A stretch of 64,000 bases of DNA from an uncultured Bacteroidia bacterium (GCA_902788095.1 CADAIT010000004.1:101661-165660), one strand, 5' to 3'; shown: positions 37,088 through 45,839, counted from the first letter of the stretch. Translations and numbers: made by a program. Notes: generated by a model not told the origin, from the letters alone.

Positions 37088-37657
37088 TTATTTCACGCGC
37101 TGGCCGTAGCTGCGGTCGGTGGTGTTTACGGTGATGATTTCGCCGGTTTCAATGAACAGGGGAACCATAATTTTGGCACCGGTCTCCAGGGTGACTTCCT
37201 TCAGGGCGGAAGTGGAGGCGGTGTTGCCCTTCACGGCGGGTTCGCTGTAGGTTACCTCCAGCGTTACGTAGGTGGGCAGCTCACAGGTGAGACAGCGCTC
37301 TTCGGGTTCGGTCATGAACATCATTTCCACGTGCTGGCCTTCCTTCATGAGGTCCGAATTGTCCACTACATCGTGAGGCAGGGTGATTTGCTCATAGGTT
37401 TCCTCGTGCATGAAGTTGAAAACCTCACCGTCGTCATAAAGGAACTGATAAGGACGGCGCTCCACGGAGATGGTGTCCAGCTTTACGCCGGCGGTAAAGG
37501 TATTTTCCAGAATACGGCCGTTTTCCAGGTTGCGCAGTTTGGTTTTTACGAAGGCAGGACCCTTGCCGGGTTTCACATGCTGGAAGTACACGACAGCACA
37601 AGGTTTGCCGTTGAACATGATGTACATTCCATTCTTCAGATCTGCAGTTGTTGCCAT
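37088..37657 (-). CDS. efp: Elongation factor P
   Basis: 189 residues with the KOW-like domain I (ADLKNGMYIMFNGKPC), the conserved tip KPGKGPAFV with Lys32 and two OB domains. It relieves ribosome stalling at polyproline. The tip residue is lysine, so modification by an EpmA-type or other pathway is possible but no modifying enzyme is visible here. Its own promoter lies upstream. Confidence 0.96.
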   Translation of the reverse strand: MATTADLKNGMYIMFNGKPCAVVYFQHVKPGKGPAFVKTKLRNLENGRILENTFTAGVKLDTISVERRPYQFLYDDGEVFNFMHEETYEQITLPHDVVDNSDLMKEGQHVEMMFMTEPEERCLTCELPTYVTLEVTYSEPAVKGNTASTSALKEVTLETGAKIMVPLFIETGEIITVNTTDRSYGQRVK

Positions 37658-37697
37658 AAAATCGGTATTTGGTTTAAATAATTATCGTAAGGACCCA

Positions 37698-37729
37698 CAA
37701 AATTAACGATTTGTCCCTTTTTCTGCAAA
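37698..37729 (-). promoter_or_regulatory. efp promoter
   Basis: Read on the minus strand: TTTG (37726-37729), 20 bases, then TAATTTTG (37698-37705). Good Bacteroidetes promoter, 41 bases ahead of the ATG. Confidence 0.7.
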
Positions 37730-37770
37730 TTTTCTTTTTCACAGCACACTGACCCTGTATTAATTTTCAC

Positions 37771-37778
37771 TATATTTG
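37771..37778 (+). promoter_or_regulatory. -7 box of the AsmA-family gene
   Basis: TATATTTG only 5 bases before ATG 37784, implying an almost leaderless transcript. Confidence 0.55.
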
Positions 37779-37783
37779 TAAGG

Positions 37784-40700
37784 ATGAAAACGGGAAAGGT
37801 CATACGGAACGTCGTGCTCTGGAGTATCGGCGCCATATTGGGGCTGACACTGCTCGCGCTGGTTACCCTGCAGGTGCTGCTGCGTCCCAAAGTGCTCACG
37901 GGCATTGTGAACCGGGTGGCGGCACAATACGTGGAAGGAGAGGTAAATTTCAGCGAAGTAAAAGCGCACGTAATCAAGAGTTTCCCTTACCTGCACCTGG
38001 AGGCCGAAAACTTCTCCGTCACCTATCCGCACAGCCGTTATGCGCGTTTCGACAGCCTGAACACGGAACGCAACCGCCGCTTCAGCCTGATGCGCGCCGG
38101 CAACGAACGGGCGGGCGGCGAAGGCCGGCATATACAGTGGGCCGAAAACGGACAGGACACCCTGGCCAGTTTTTCCCGCCTGGACGTGGAGCTGAACTAC
38201 ATGGCGCTGCTGGGCGGCACCTGGCACGTCCACAACCTCACCCTGACGCGCCCCCGCATCTTCGCCCATTACTTTGACTCTACGGCCGCCAACTGGGACA
38301 TCCTTCCCATCGGCCCCAAAACGGAGGACAGCCCGAAGGATTCCGCTTCCAAAGCGCTTCCGCCCATCAAGGTGCGCAAGGTTCTCCTGACGGACCGGCC
38401 GCTTATCGTCTATACCAATCCGGAGGATACCCTGCACGGTCTGTTCACCATGCGCCGCCTGAGCCTGGACGGAAAACGGGAAACCGACAACCTGCAGGAC
38501 ACCTATGCGCAGCTGTCGGCAGACTCCCTGTTCATTTCCGGCCGCCTTCCTGCCGATACCGTGGCGCTGGCCCTGGAAAGGCTGCGGGCCGGCGTCAGAG
38601 ACAGCCGCGTCAAGCTGGAGGTGGATGCCCGCACCCACCTGCGGACGGAAAACTATGGCAGGCTCAAAGTGCCCATCCACCTGGATGCGGACGCCACGCT
38701 GGAGCGGCCCGCCCCGCAGGAAATGGGCGCAACGTTCCATGAACTGAACCTGGCGGTATCGGCCCTGAAGCTTCAGGCAAAAGGGGAAGTCCTGTACCGC
38801 GCCAACGGCAACCTGGACGTGGACATGACGGCCAGCGCCGTTGACTTCCCGCTCGGGAAAACGCTCCGTGAATATGAGGATAACTTCCCCGTACTCAAGA
38901 ATTTGCAGACCAATGCGGTCATCAGCCTGGACGCACTGGCCAAAGGCACGTACGGCAACGGGCAGGTTCCCCTGGTAAACGCTACGCTGCATAAACTCAT
39001 CGTCGATATCTACGGCGCCCGCCTGAACGTGACAGGAGAGGCGAAAGACTTGCTGGGCAAAGACCCGGCGATGGCCGTGAACGGACGTATCCGCGCCCGG
39101 GCAGATTCCCTCGCCCGCGCTTTTACGGAAGGGATTGACGCCACCGGCCGCATTGACGCCACCTTCAATACCAAAGCACGGCTCTCCCAGCTGAACATGG
39201 TGCATATCGGCGCGGCAAGCATCAACGCAGACCTTACCGTCACCGACCTGAGCGTGCAGATGGACACCGTCCGGGCCATGCTGCCGCACCTGGAGGTAAA
39301 TCTGGCCACCAAGGGCAACAAAATAGACAAAAACATCCGGCAAGGGGCGCGTGTCCTGGCGTTGAAAGCCAAGGCGGACACCCTGGATGCCAGCCTGGGC
39401 GAGCAGATGTTCATTCGCGGCGGTGACATCACCCTCCTGCTGCAGAACTCCGCCGACATCCTGAAGGGCGGCAAGAAACTCACGCCGCTCATGGGCCTCA
39501 TCAAACTGGGCAGCCTGCGCGTGCGCGATGCAGAGGGCATGAGCATCGGCCTCAGGAACAATACGGAAACCTTCCGTGTTTCTCCCGCGACGGAGACGCG
39601 TCCCAGCCCGCATCTGCAACTCACCTCCAAGAGCGGCGGCCTGCGGGCCCGGCTGGGGGAAAACATGTACGCCCTCCGGAACGTGAACTTCGATATCGGC
39701 GCATCCAAACACCAACGGAAGCACATTCCCAGGGACAGCACCCGGCGCAGAAGGCGTCCCGGCGGTCCCATCAAGGCGGACGACTTCTCCCGGGCCGACA
39801 TTCGCATCAACCTGGGCGACGGACTTCGCAAATACGTGCGCGAATGGGATATAGACGGGAATCTGGCGCTGGAAGGCGGCCGTGTCTTCATGCCGGCCTT
39901 CCCGCTAAAAACGCGCCTGAGCAACGTGCAGGGCGCATTCGACAATGACACGCTGGATTTGAGGAGCATCACCCTGCAGGCGGGCGAATCGGATGTCAGC
40001 GCCCGGGCAAAGCTCACCGGGCTCCGCCGGGCTCTTATCGGCAGGGGGCGCGGCCTCCTCAAACTGAAGGCCGACGTACAAAGCAACTACCTGGACGCCA
40101 ACGAACTCATGCGTGCGTACGCCTACTACTCCACCTACAAGCCGGCAGGGACGCTGGAGGACGATGCCATCGAGGAGAACGTCGCTGCGGCGGAGCTGCC
40201 GGACAGCGCAGGCCGCAAACTCATTGTCATTCCGGGCAATCTGGAGGTGAACTTTACCCTGGAATCGACCGGAATCAAATATGACAGCCTGCTGGTGAAC
40301 TGGGCCGCCATGGACATAGCCATGCGCCAGCGTACCCTTCAGGTTACCAATGCCGTGGCCGCATCCAACATGGGCGATATTTATTTCGAAGGTTTTTACA
40401 CCACGCGCTCCAAACAGGATATCAAGGCCGGTTTTGACCTTAACCTGGTAAATATCACGGCGGAAAAAGTGATTACGCTCTTCCCCGCCGTGGACAGCAT
40501 CATGCCCATGCTCACCTCCTTTGCCGGAGACCTGGACTGCGAGCTGGCTGCCACGACCGACATCGACACGCTCATGAACCTGGTGAAGCCCTCCGTTGAC
40601 GGTGTCATGCGCATCTCCGGAAAGGACCTTACCCTGAGGGACAGCAAGGAGTTCACCAAAATTGCCAAAATGCTGATGTTCAGGGATAAAAAGAAGGCGC

Positions 40701-41281
40701 ACATTGACAATATGGCTGTTACCGGCATTGTGCAGAACAATGTCCTGGAGGTGTTCCCCTTCGTACTGGACGTGGATCGGTACCAGGTGGCGGCCAGCGG
40801 GCGGCAGCAACTGGACAACGCCTTCAATTACCATATCTCGGTCATCCGCTCGCCGCTGCTGGTGAAATTCGGGCTCAACGCCTGGGGGCCGGACTTCGAC
40901 CACATTCACTACGGACTGGGCAAGGCCCGTTACCGCAATGCCCACGTCCCTGTGTACACCAAGCAGCTGGATACCGCGCAGTATAGCCTGATATCGGCCA
41001 TCCACAACATTTTTGAACTGGGTGTGGAAAAGGCGATGGAAGAGAACCGCACCGGGAAGTACTGGACGGCGACGGAGCCTTCCGGGAAAGCGCCGGAAGG
41101 GGTGTCGGAGACTTCCGGAAGTCCCGACGTGGCCGCAGCCGCAAAGGCCGGGGACATTACGGAGGAGGCGCTGCAGCAGAAGGTGCAGGACCTGGCCACC
41201 CTGCAGGAAAATGTGGCACAGCATGCCGCCACGCGGCGCGAAGCCTTGAAACAAGACGTTTTACAGCTTATTCATGAATAG
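37784..41281 (+). CDS. AsmA-family membrane-anchored protein
   Basis: 1165 residues. One N-terminal membrane segment (VVLWSIGAILGLTLLALVTLQVLL), then a very long beta-rich periplasmic region. It has AsmA features near the start (NRVAAQYVEGEVNFSEVKAHVIKSFPYLHLEAENFSV, cited by position ~45-85) and an AsmA-like C-terminal domain (PMLTSFAGDLDCELAATTDIDTLMNLVKPSVDGVMRISG). AsmA-like proteins form bridges that carry phospholipids between inner and outer membrane. The last ~60 residues are Ala/Glu-rich coiled coil. It overlaps prmA by 8 bases. Confidence 0.88.
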   Translation: MKTGKVIRNVVLWSIGAILGLTLLALVTLQVLLRPKVLTGIVNRVAAQYVEGEVNFSEVKAHVIKSFPYLHLEAENFSVTYPHSRYARFDSLNTERNRRFSLMRAGNERAGGEGRHIQWAENGQDTLASFSRLDVELNYMALLGGTWHVHNLTLTRPRIFAHYFDSTAANWDILPIGPKTEDSPKDSASKALPPIKVRKVLLTDRPLIVYTNPEDTLHGLFTMRRLSLDGKRETDNLQDTYAQLSADSLFISGRLPADTVALALERLRAGVRDSRVKLEVDARTHLRTENYGRLKVPIHLDADATLERPAPQEMGATFHELNLAVSALKLQAKGEVLYRANGNLDVDMTASAVDFPLGKTLREYEDNFPVLKNLQTNAVISLDALAKGTYGNGQVPLVNATLHKLIVDIYGARLNVTGEAKDLLGKDPAMAVNGRIRARADSLARAFTEGIDATGRIDATFNTKARLSQLNMVHIGAASINADLTVTDLSVQMDTVRAMLPHLEVNLATKGNKIDKNIRQGARVLALKAKADTLDASLGEQMFIRGGDITLLLQNSADILKGGKKLTPLMGLIKLGSLRVRDAEGMSIGLRNNTETFRVSPATETRPSPHLQLTSKSGGLRARLGENMYALRNVNFDIGASKHQRKHIPRDSTRRRRRPGGPIKADDFSRADIRINLGDGLRKYVREWDIDGNLALEGGRVFMPAFPLKTRLSNVQGAFDNDTLDLRSITLQAGESDVSARAKLTGLRRALIGRGRGLLKLKADVQSNYLDANELMRAYAYYSTYKPAGTLEDDAIEENVAAAELPDSAGRKLIVIPGNLEVNFTLESTGIKYDSLLVNWAAMDIAMRQRTLQVTNAVAASNMGDIYFEGFYTTRSKQDIKAGFDLNLVNITAEKVITLFPAVDSIMPMLTSFAGDLDCELAATTDIDTLMNLVKPSVDGVMRISGKDLTLRDSKEFTKIAKMLMFRDKKKAHIDNMAVTGIVQNNVLEVFPFVLDVDRYQVAASGRQQLDNAFNYHISVIRSPLLVKFGLNAWGPDFDHIHYGLGKARYRNAHVPVYTKQLDTAQYSLISAIHNIFELGVEKAMEENRTGKYWTATEPSGKAPEGVSETSGSPDVAAAAKAGDITEEALQQKVQDLATLQENVAQHAATRREALKQDVLQLIHE

Positions 41282-42119
41282 TTTCGATTACCTGGAAATA
41301 GCCGTACGCCTGGACCCCTTCACGGAAGAAATGGCCGAAATCCTTACGGCCGAACTCGCGGAACTGCCATTCGACTCTTTTGTCACCGAAGCGCCGTTCC
41401 TGAAGTGTTATATCCAGACGACGGATTATCGGCCCCAGGACGTGAAGGTGGTGCTCTGCGGTTACCCGGCCGCCGTGGGGTTCACCGCAACACCGGTGCA
41501 GGGACAGAACTGGAACCGGGCCTGGGAGCAGGAATTCAAGCCCGTCGTGGTGGACGGTACTGTCACCATCAAGGCCCAGTTCAACGAAAATGTACCCCGC
41601 ACACGGTTCAATATATGGATAGACCCGCAAATGGCGTTCGGCACCGGCTACCACAATACCACTTACATGATGATGCAGCGGATGCTGGCGCTGGAATCCG
41701 TGATTCGCGGGCATTATGTAGTGGATATGGGCTGCGGAACGGCCATCCTGGCCATTCTGGCCGCGAAAATGGGCGCACGGAAGGTGTTTGCCGTGGACAT
41801 TGACGCGGTGGCGGCGCGCAGCGCCTGGGGCAATGCGCACTGGAACCGCGTGGGTTCACGCGTAGAAACCGCCTGCGGAGATGCCTCCCTGCTCCAGATG
41901 GGCACGTACGATGTGCTGCTCGCCAACATTCACCGGAATATTATCCTGGAGGACCTGCCCACCTATGCACGTTCGCTGCGACGCAGCGGACATCTGCTCC
42001 TGAGCGGTTTCTACGTGGCCGATATCCCCGTCATCCAAGAGGCGGCAGAGGGGCTGGGTCTGCACTTCGATGGGTCTTCGAAGCGCGAAGACTGGGCCTG
42101 CCTTGAATTCTCAAAATAA
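41274..42119 (+). CDS. prmA: Ribosomal protein L11 methyltransferase
   Basis: 281 residues: N-terminal substrate domain (FDYLEIAVRLDPFTEEMAEILTAEL), then the methyltransferase with DPQMAFGTGYHNTT, the SAM loop VVDMGCGTAILAI and LLANIHRNII (NPPY-like). It trimethylates L11. Length as in other Bacteroidetes. It overlaps the AsmA gene, and the tRNA-Leu promoter begins inside its 3' end. Confidence 0.94.
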   Translation: MNSFDYLEIAVRLDPFTEEMAEILTAELAELPFDSFVTEAPFLKCYIQTTDYRPQDVKVVLCGYPAAVGFTATPVQGQNWNRAWEQEFKPVVVDGTVTIKAQFNENVPRTRFNIWIDPQMAFGTGYHNTTYMMMQRMLALESVIRGHYVVDMGCGTAILAILAAKMGARKVFAVDIDAVAARSAWGNAHWNRVGSRVETACGDASLLQMGTYDVLLANIHRNIILEDLPTYARSLRRSGHLLLSGFYVADIPVIQEAAEGLGLHFDGSSKREDWACLEFSK

Positions 42120-42132
42120 ATTGCTACCTTTG
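42103..42132 (+). promoter_or_regulatory. tRNA-Leu promoter
   Basis: TTGA at 42103-42106 and TACCTTTG at 42125-42132 (18-base spacer), 13 bases before the tRNA. Confidence 0.7.
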
Positions 42133-42144
42133 CACTCCCTCTTT

Positions 42145-42226
42145 GCGGGTGTGTTGGAATTGGTAGACAACCCAGACTTAGGATCTGGTGCCTTACGGCG
42201 TATGGGTTCGAGTCCCTTCACCCGCA
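42145..42226 (+). tRNA. tRNA-Leu (anticodon UAG)
   Basis: The acceptor arms GCGGGTG (42145-42151) and CACCCGC (42219-42225) pair fully, with discriminator A at 42226. The anticodon stem CCAGA/TCTGG encloses loop CTTAGGA, giving anticodon TAG (Leu, codon CUA). A long class II variable arm (GCCTTACGGC) and T loop GGTTCGAGTCC are present. The CCA end is not encoded. Confidence 0.97.
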
Positions 42227-42376
42227 CGAGCCGGCCTCTTCGAGGGCCGGCTTTTTCGTGCGGGCGAAGGGACTCCGTCGGCCCACGTTACCCCATCCCC
42301 AAACCCCTTCCCTCGGGGAAGGGGCTTAGTCGCTTCGCTCCGAAGTGCGGTCCGGCAAAGATGGCGCCTTTTTCGT
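42221..42376. repeat. Long direct repeat, left copy (tRNA end plus intergenic cassette)
   Basis: Bases 42221-42360 match 56272-56411 with one mismatch, starting with the last tRNA bases CCCGCACGAG. The 16 bases after that (42361-42376) match 56421-56436 beyond a 9-base insertion in the right copy. Together they bracket the accessory island. Confidence 0.85.
42229..42256 (+). terminator. Rho-independent terminator of tRNA-Leu
   Basis: AGCCGGCC / GGCCGGCT stem around TCTTCGAG, followed by TTTTT. The same hairpin is duplicated at the right repeat (56280-56307). Confidence 0.8.
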
Positions 42377-42445
42377 GCGGGTGAAGGGACTCCGTCGGCC
42401 CACGTTACCCCATCCCCCAACCCCTTCCCTCGGGGAAGGGGCTGG
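42369..42445. repeat. Partial tandem copy of the intergenic cassette
   Basis: Restarts within the left repeat (TTTTCGTGCGGGTGAAGGGA...) and runs to the CCCTTCCC/GGGAAGGG hairpin, then diverges. This indicates local duplication of the cassette. The rest of the gap up to 42520 holds no gene. Confidence 0.7.
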
Positions 42446-42520
42446 CGGCAGAAGCCGCCTGTTGTCGGCCTTCGGCCTCCGAAAGGGTCTCATAAGCATT
42501 CATTCATAGTCTTGCACATT

Positions 42521-42555
42521 TTTTGCAATTGGTTGAAAGAAAATTGCTACATTTG
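42521..42555 (+). promoter_or_regulatory. Promoter of the small-protein/GNAT pair
   Basis: TTTTG at 42521-42525 and TACATTTG at 42548-42555, about 22 bases apart; ATG follows at 42608. Confidence 0.6.
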
Positions 42556-42607
42556 CAAACGGGCCTGCATCCCTTATGCAGAATTAGTTAAAAAGGAGAA
42601 CCGAATT

Positions 42608-42769
42608 ATGGCAAAGCCTATCAAAGAAACCCCCGTTCTTTATGACGAGGATGCCTACCGTTTCGAAATGGCGGCTCAGAATGTCGTTCCCCTTCCCAAA
42701 GAGGAGCGTGAGGCCATTTGGAAAGCCTATGAGGAAGTGAAATCGTGGTGCGCGCCGGGAGTTTTATGA
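42608..42769 (+). CDS. Small acidic protein, putative antitoxin to the GNAT protein
   Basis: 53 residues, MAKPIKETPVLYDEDAYRFEM at the start and an EEREAIWKAYEEVK helix at the end. Small proteins beginning PIKETPxLxxxDA are found before GNAT genes in Bacteroidetes; I recall this pattern but cannot search for it. The stop overlaps the GNAT start (ATGA), the classic arrangement of a toxin-antitoxin pair. It lacks a clear ribbon-helix-helix, unlike the antitoxins of TacT. Confidence 0.65.
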   Translation: MAKPIKETPVLYDEDAYRFEMAAQNVVPLPKEEREAIWKAYEEVKSWCAPGVL

Positions 42770-43311
42770 AACCTCTGATAAGAAATTTCATTTCTGGAAA
42801 AGACTCCCTTAATCCTTTCGACTGCGGTAAGCCCGACCTGAACAATTTCCTGCTTGAAACGGGAGATGACACGCCCAATGCCACCAAGTACGAGCGCGAA
42901 CATCTCTCGAAGACTTATATTGTCGAGGACCAGGAGACCAACCAGACGCTGGCTTATTTCAGCCTTGCTTGCGACAAGATAGAACGCGCGGTTTCTGACC
43001 CTGCTATCTGGAACAGGCTTTCTCGCAAGATTCCTAACGCCAAAAGGCGGTCTTCCTATCCGGCAATCAAAATTGGCCGTCTGGCCGTATCTAAGGATGC
43101 CCAGGGCAGCGGTTTGGGGCAGATGATTCTGTCATTTATCAAAGGAACATTCTTCGGTTCCTCAAAAGTGGGATGCCGGTACCTTACTGTTGATGCTTAT
43201 CTGGATGCAGAGAGTTTCTACTCAAAGTGTAATTTCAGCCCGCTGGTCATTCCGGAACCGGATGATGAAACCGTCCTGATGTTCTTCGATTTGATGAGCA
43301 TGAAGGAATAG
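42766..43311 (+). CDS. GNAT-family N-acetyltransferase (putative toxin)
   Basis: 181 residues. The acetyl-CoA loop is AQGSGLGQMIL, preceded by IGRLAVSKD, as in TacT/AtaT-like GNATs that acetylate aminoacyl-tRNA. N-terminal NPFDCGKPDLNNFLLE also fits this group (FDCGxxxLNxFL). ATG 42766 is chosen since it starts the domain and overlaps the upstream stop. It is the first gene pair of the island. A toxin role is inferred from context and the LNxFL...RLAV pattern. Confidence 0.8.
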   Translation: MKPLIRNFISGKDSLNPFDCGKPDLNNFLLETGDDTPNATKYEREHLSKTYIVEDQETNQTLAYFSLACDKIERAVSDPAIWNRLSRKIPNAKRRSSYPAIKIGRLAVSKDAQGSGLGQMILSFIKGTFFGSSKVGCRYLTVDAYLDAESFYSKCNFSPLVIPEPDDETVLMFFDLMSMKE

Positions 43312-43346
43312 CAATTGGCTCACAAAGGACTCACGCCAGCATAGCT

Positions 43347-44246
43347 TTGAAGGAAATCCTCATATACATCGGACTTGCCGCTTTAGCTGCTCTCGTTCTC
43401 TATCTGATAGTCAAGTCTATCGTAGAGAGTATCAAGCGTGAACAGTTTCGTAAGAAGAACCGTGAAACGCAATTCTCAGGCAGCGCTGTAAAGGAGGAGA
43501 AAGGATTCTGGGCATCACTGTTTACGCCCAAATATAGCAGCCGGGCAGAAGCCATTGGCGATTATGGTGAGAAGAGGGTTTCCTCATTCTTGGAGGATCT
43601 GGACTGCGAAGACTACCGGGTTTACAATGACCTTTTGATTCGCAACGGCAATTACACCACACAAGTTGACCATATTGTTATCTCTCGCTACGGCGTTTTT
43701 GTGTTGGAGACCAAGAATGTCCACGGGAAGGTATATGGCGGCGGTAATGCTGAGTTCTGGAAGCAGTATCTGCCAGACACCGGCTACAAGCGCTACGGCT
43801 TTACCCAGGAGCATCAGCTGAGAAATCCGATATGGCAGAATGACGGGCACATCAAGACGCTAAGGAAGCTCGTGTTTAGTAACGATGTCCCCGTCTATGG
43901 GATTGTCGTTTTTCCAAGCGATACGGAGATAAATGTCACTGCGCAGCAGCCGGTCTTGAATATGTACAACGTGGTGCCATACATCAAGCAATACCGGGAT
44001 GCCGTTCTGTCATTGAATCAAATGGACTTTTATCGCAGGCGTCTTCTTGAGGTGATCTCTACCTCGGAGTCTGACCGCAAAGAGCACCTTGGTAATGTTT
44101 ATCGCAACAAAGAACGCAGGGACTCAGCAGTGGCCAGCGGAAAGTGTCCTCGATGCGGCGGAAATCTGGTCCTTCGGAACGGGAAATACGGGCAGTTCTA
44201 CGGCTGCTCCAATTATCCCAGGTGCAACTATATTCTCAACAAATAG
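43347..44246 (+). CDS. NERD-domain protein with membrane anchor and topoisomerase-type zinc finger
   Basis: 299 residues. An N-terminal membrane helix (ILIYIGLAALAALVLYLIV), then a NERD nuclease-like domain (GDYGEKRVSSFLEDLD, TTQVDHIVISRYGVFVLETKN with the D...ExK-type active site). It ends with a C4 zinc finger (CPRCGGNLVLRNGKYGQFYGCSNYPRC). The start is TTG 43347; no in-frame ATG precedes the anchor. Such proteins are common in defence islands, but a function is not established. It converges with the nine-gene operon. Confidence 0.85.
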   Translation: MKEILIYIGLAALAALVLYLIVKSIVESIKREQFRKKNRETQFSGSAVKEEKGFWASLFTPKYSSRAEAIGDYGEKRVSSFLEDLDCEDYRVYNDLLIRNGNYTTQVDHIVISRYGVFVLETKNVHGKVYGGGNAEFWKQYLPDTGYKRYGFTQEHQLRNPIWQNDGHIKTLRKLVFSNDVPVYGIVVFPSDTEINVTAQQPVLNMYNVVPYIKQYRDAVLSLNQMDFYRRRLLEVISTSESDRKEHLGNVYRNKERRDSAVASGKCPRCGGNLVLRNGKYGQFYGCSNYPRCNYILNK

Positions 44247-44263
44247 AGTTCGCTATCAGTTCG

Positions 44264-44743
44264 TTACTTCGTTTCTTCGACTCCTTCGAAGATTTCTTCT
44301 AGCTTATTACCCAGGCCCTCAAAGGCCTTTTCCAGTTCTTCGCTATTGAAAATCCCTTCCAGGGTCTTTCCCAATTCCTCTGAGTTTTCACCAAGTCCAT
44401 CAACCAGCCCCTCCAGATATGAAGGAAGAATGGCTTCTAATTCTTTGAAATAGGCGGCAGACTGCTCAACTCCATTCTTGATAAGAAGCGAGTGATAACG
44501 CCCCATCGCCCTCGCTGCCATTTGCTTCTCAGCATCAGTGTACTCCTTTCCGGAGTTACTGTATTCCTCAACCAATCTCTCATACTGGAGCATTGATTTC
44601 TGCCAATCCTCAGCATCGTAATCGCTGCTATTAAGCTCAGCATTGTCAACAAAAGAATCAAGCTTTTGAGGAATATTGGAACTGGAACACGCGACTATAA
44701 AAGCCGATGTCAGGACGACGATAATGCATCGAATAAATCTCAT
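44264..44743 (-). CDS. Small lipoprotein (DUF6565-like), last gene of the motor operon
   Basis: 159 residues: signal peptide and lipobox (AFIVAC, then SSS), then a helical domain (DAEDWQKSMLQYERLVEEYSNSG) and acidic helices to the end. It resembles Bacteroides DUF6565 lipoproteins, of unknown function; this is from memory. ATG 44743 is preferred to a TTG two codons upstream. It follows the membrane protein by 2 bases, so it is co-transcribed. Confidence 0.7.
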   Translation of the reverse strand: MRFIRCIIVVLTSAFIVACSSSNIPQKLDSFVDNAELNSSDYDAEDWQKSMLQYERLVEEYSNSGKEYTDAEKQMAARAMGRYHSLLIKNGVEQSAAYFKELEAILPSYLEGLVDGLGENSEELGKTLEGIFNSEELEKAFEGLGNKLEEIFEGVEETK

Positions 44744-44745
44744 AA

Positions 44746-45060
44746 TCAATTCTTTTTATTCCGTACAACAAGGTAAATCAGATAACCCGCCACTATCACA
44801 TCAACAATGTTCCAGAGAACTCTTCCAAGGGCAATCTTGGCAAAAGGCTGAAATAGGATGGCGAGGACGATAAACAGTATCATCCTGTCCACGTGACCGT
44901 TCTTGTATTCGCAGTATGCCAGGTATGCAAAGATTGCCATTGCTGCGAACCGGACAAACTGGTAGAAGCCATACGGCATCGAAAATAGACACAGAATAAG
45001 CGCTATCGCCAATCCTATGTACAAGCCTGTCTGCAGCTTTTTACGATCGCTCTTATTCAT
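44746..45060 (-). CDS. Small polytopic membrane protein (DUF6804-like)
   Basis: 104 residues with about four membrane helices (TGLYIGLAIALILCLFSM, FVRFAAMAIFAYLAYC, DRMILFIVLAILFQPFAKI, IVDVIVAGYLIYLVV). Similar small proteins are annotated DUF6804 in Bacteroidetes. It overlaps the nuclease stop (ATGA). It could be an immunity or anchoring factor for the nuclease; this is speculation from position only. Confidence 0.65.
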   Translation of the reverse strand: MNKSDRKKLQTGLYIGLAIALILCLFSMPYGFYQFVRFAAMAIFAYLAYCEYKNGHVDRMILFIVLAILFQPFAKIALGRVLWNIVDVIVAGYLIYLVVRNKKN

Positions 45061-45839
45061 CGTATATTCCAGAATTTCAAGTCCACCTCATCCTCGACTA
45101 TTTCTTCGATAGAATCATCCAGCGACGGGAAGAAATCAAAACCAGATACTTTTTCCAATTCATTGATGCTCAAACAACTTTCCGGAAGTCTTTGTGTCGT
45201 AGGATTATTGAACATCACGAATGCGATACCGTGATATGACTCGTCTTTGTAAACCAGGAGCGCCTTGAAAAAAGCATCAGGCACAGTAATTTGGTGATTA
45301 CCTATCTTGCCACTCTGGTTTTGACCCACAATCGGACCGGTAACAACGAAAACGCTTCCGAATTGTCTCGCCCAGGTCCTGACTTTATTCTCCAGGACGT
45401 TCCAACTGCCGTTGTTCAGTTTCTCGTCCTGCGGGCAGCAGTTTGTGTAATAGAAAGTGCCCCACATGGCGCCATCATCCCATTTGAAATCTCCGGCAGG
45501 AGCCATATGACCACGAGACCACCCTGAACCACGATAATCGTAATTGTCAGCCTGAACGACCTTTACTCTATCATCCTGCCGGAAGTTTTTACCACTGCGA
45601 CCTATTGTGCCATTTGCCTCTTCTTCCGTCAGTTCATAGGCGACCCAAAATGGGATACGAGTGGTCTCGTCGTATGAGACAGTATAACCGCTGTAATCTA
45701 TGATGCAATCATTGTCTCTACAGGATGGTATCTCCATCTTGAAAGTACCACCAGCATCAGTATACGAGATACATCCAGAAGTTGTAAAAACTACGGTTAT
45801 AAAGATAAGATTCAAGAATATGCCCATTTGTCCGTGCAT
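45057..45839 (-). CDS. DNA/RNA non-specific endonuclease (NUC1 family), predicted lipoprotein
   Basis: 260 residues. A signal peptide ends in a lipobox-like TTSGC. The beta-beta-alpha-metal nuclease motif is SRGHMAPAGD (catalytic His) followed by TNCCPQDEKLNNGSWNVLE (metal-binding Asn). Family members such as Serratia nuclease and mitochondrial EndoG cut any DNA or RNA. Membrane anchoring outside the cytoplasm fits cleavage of incoming nucleic acid in the envelope. It overlaps the MotB-like gene (TAATG), so it belongs to the motor operon. Confidence 0.88.
   Translation of the reverse strand: MHGQMGIFLNLIFITVVFTTSGCISYTDAGGTFKMEIPSCRDNDCIIDYSGYTVSYDETTRIPFWVAYELTEEEANGTIGRSGKNFRQDDRVKVVQADNYDYRGSGWSRGHMAPAGDFKWDDGAMWGTFYYTNCCPQDEKLNNGSWNVLENKVRTWARQFGSVFVVTGPIVGQNQSGKIGNHQITVPDAFFKALLVYKDESYHGIAFVMFNNPTTQRLPESCLSINELEKVSGFDFFPSLDDSIEEIVEDEVDLKFWNIR

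Noticed and set aside
30813-41281. Identical lengths (1165 residues) of the histidine kinase and the AsmA protein as a duplication
   Set aside because: The sequences are unrelated; the equal length is coincidence.
42188-42607. In-frame N-terminal extension of the small antitoxin through the tRNA and repeat region
   Set aside because: It translates tRNA and repeat DNA and crosses the promoter at 42548; the ATG at 42608 is the natural start.
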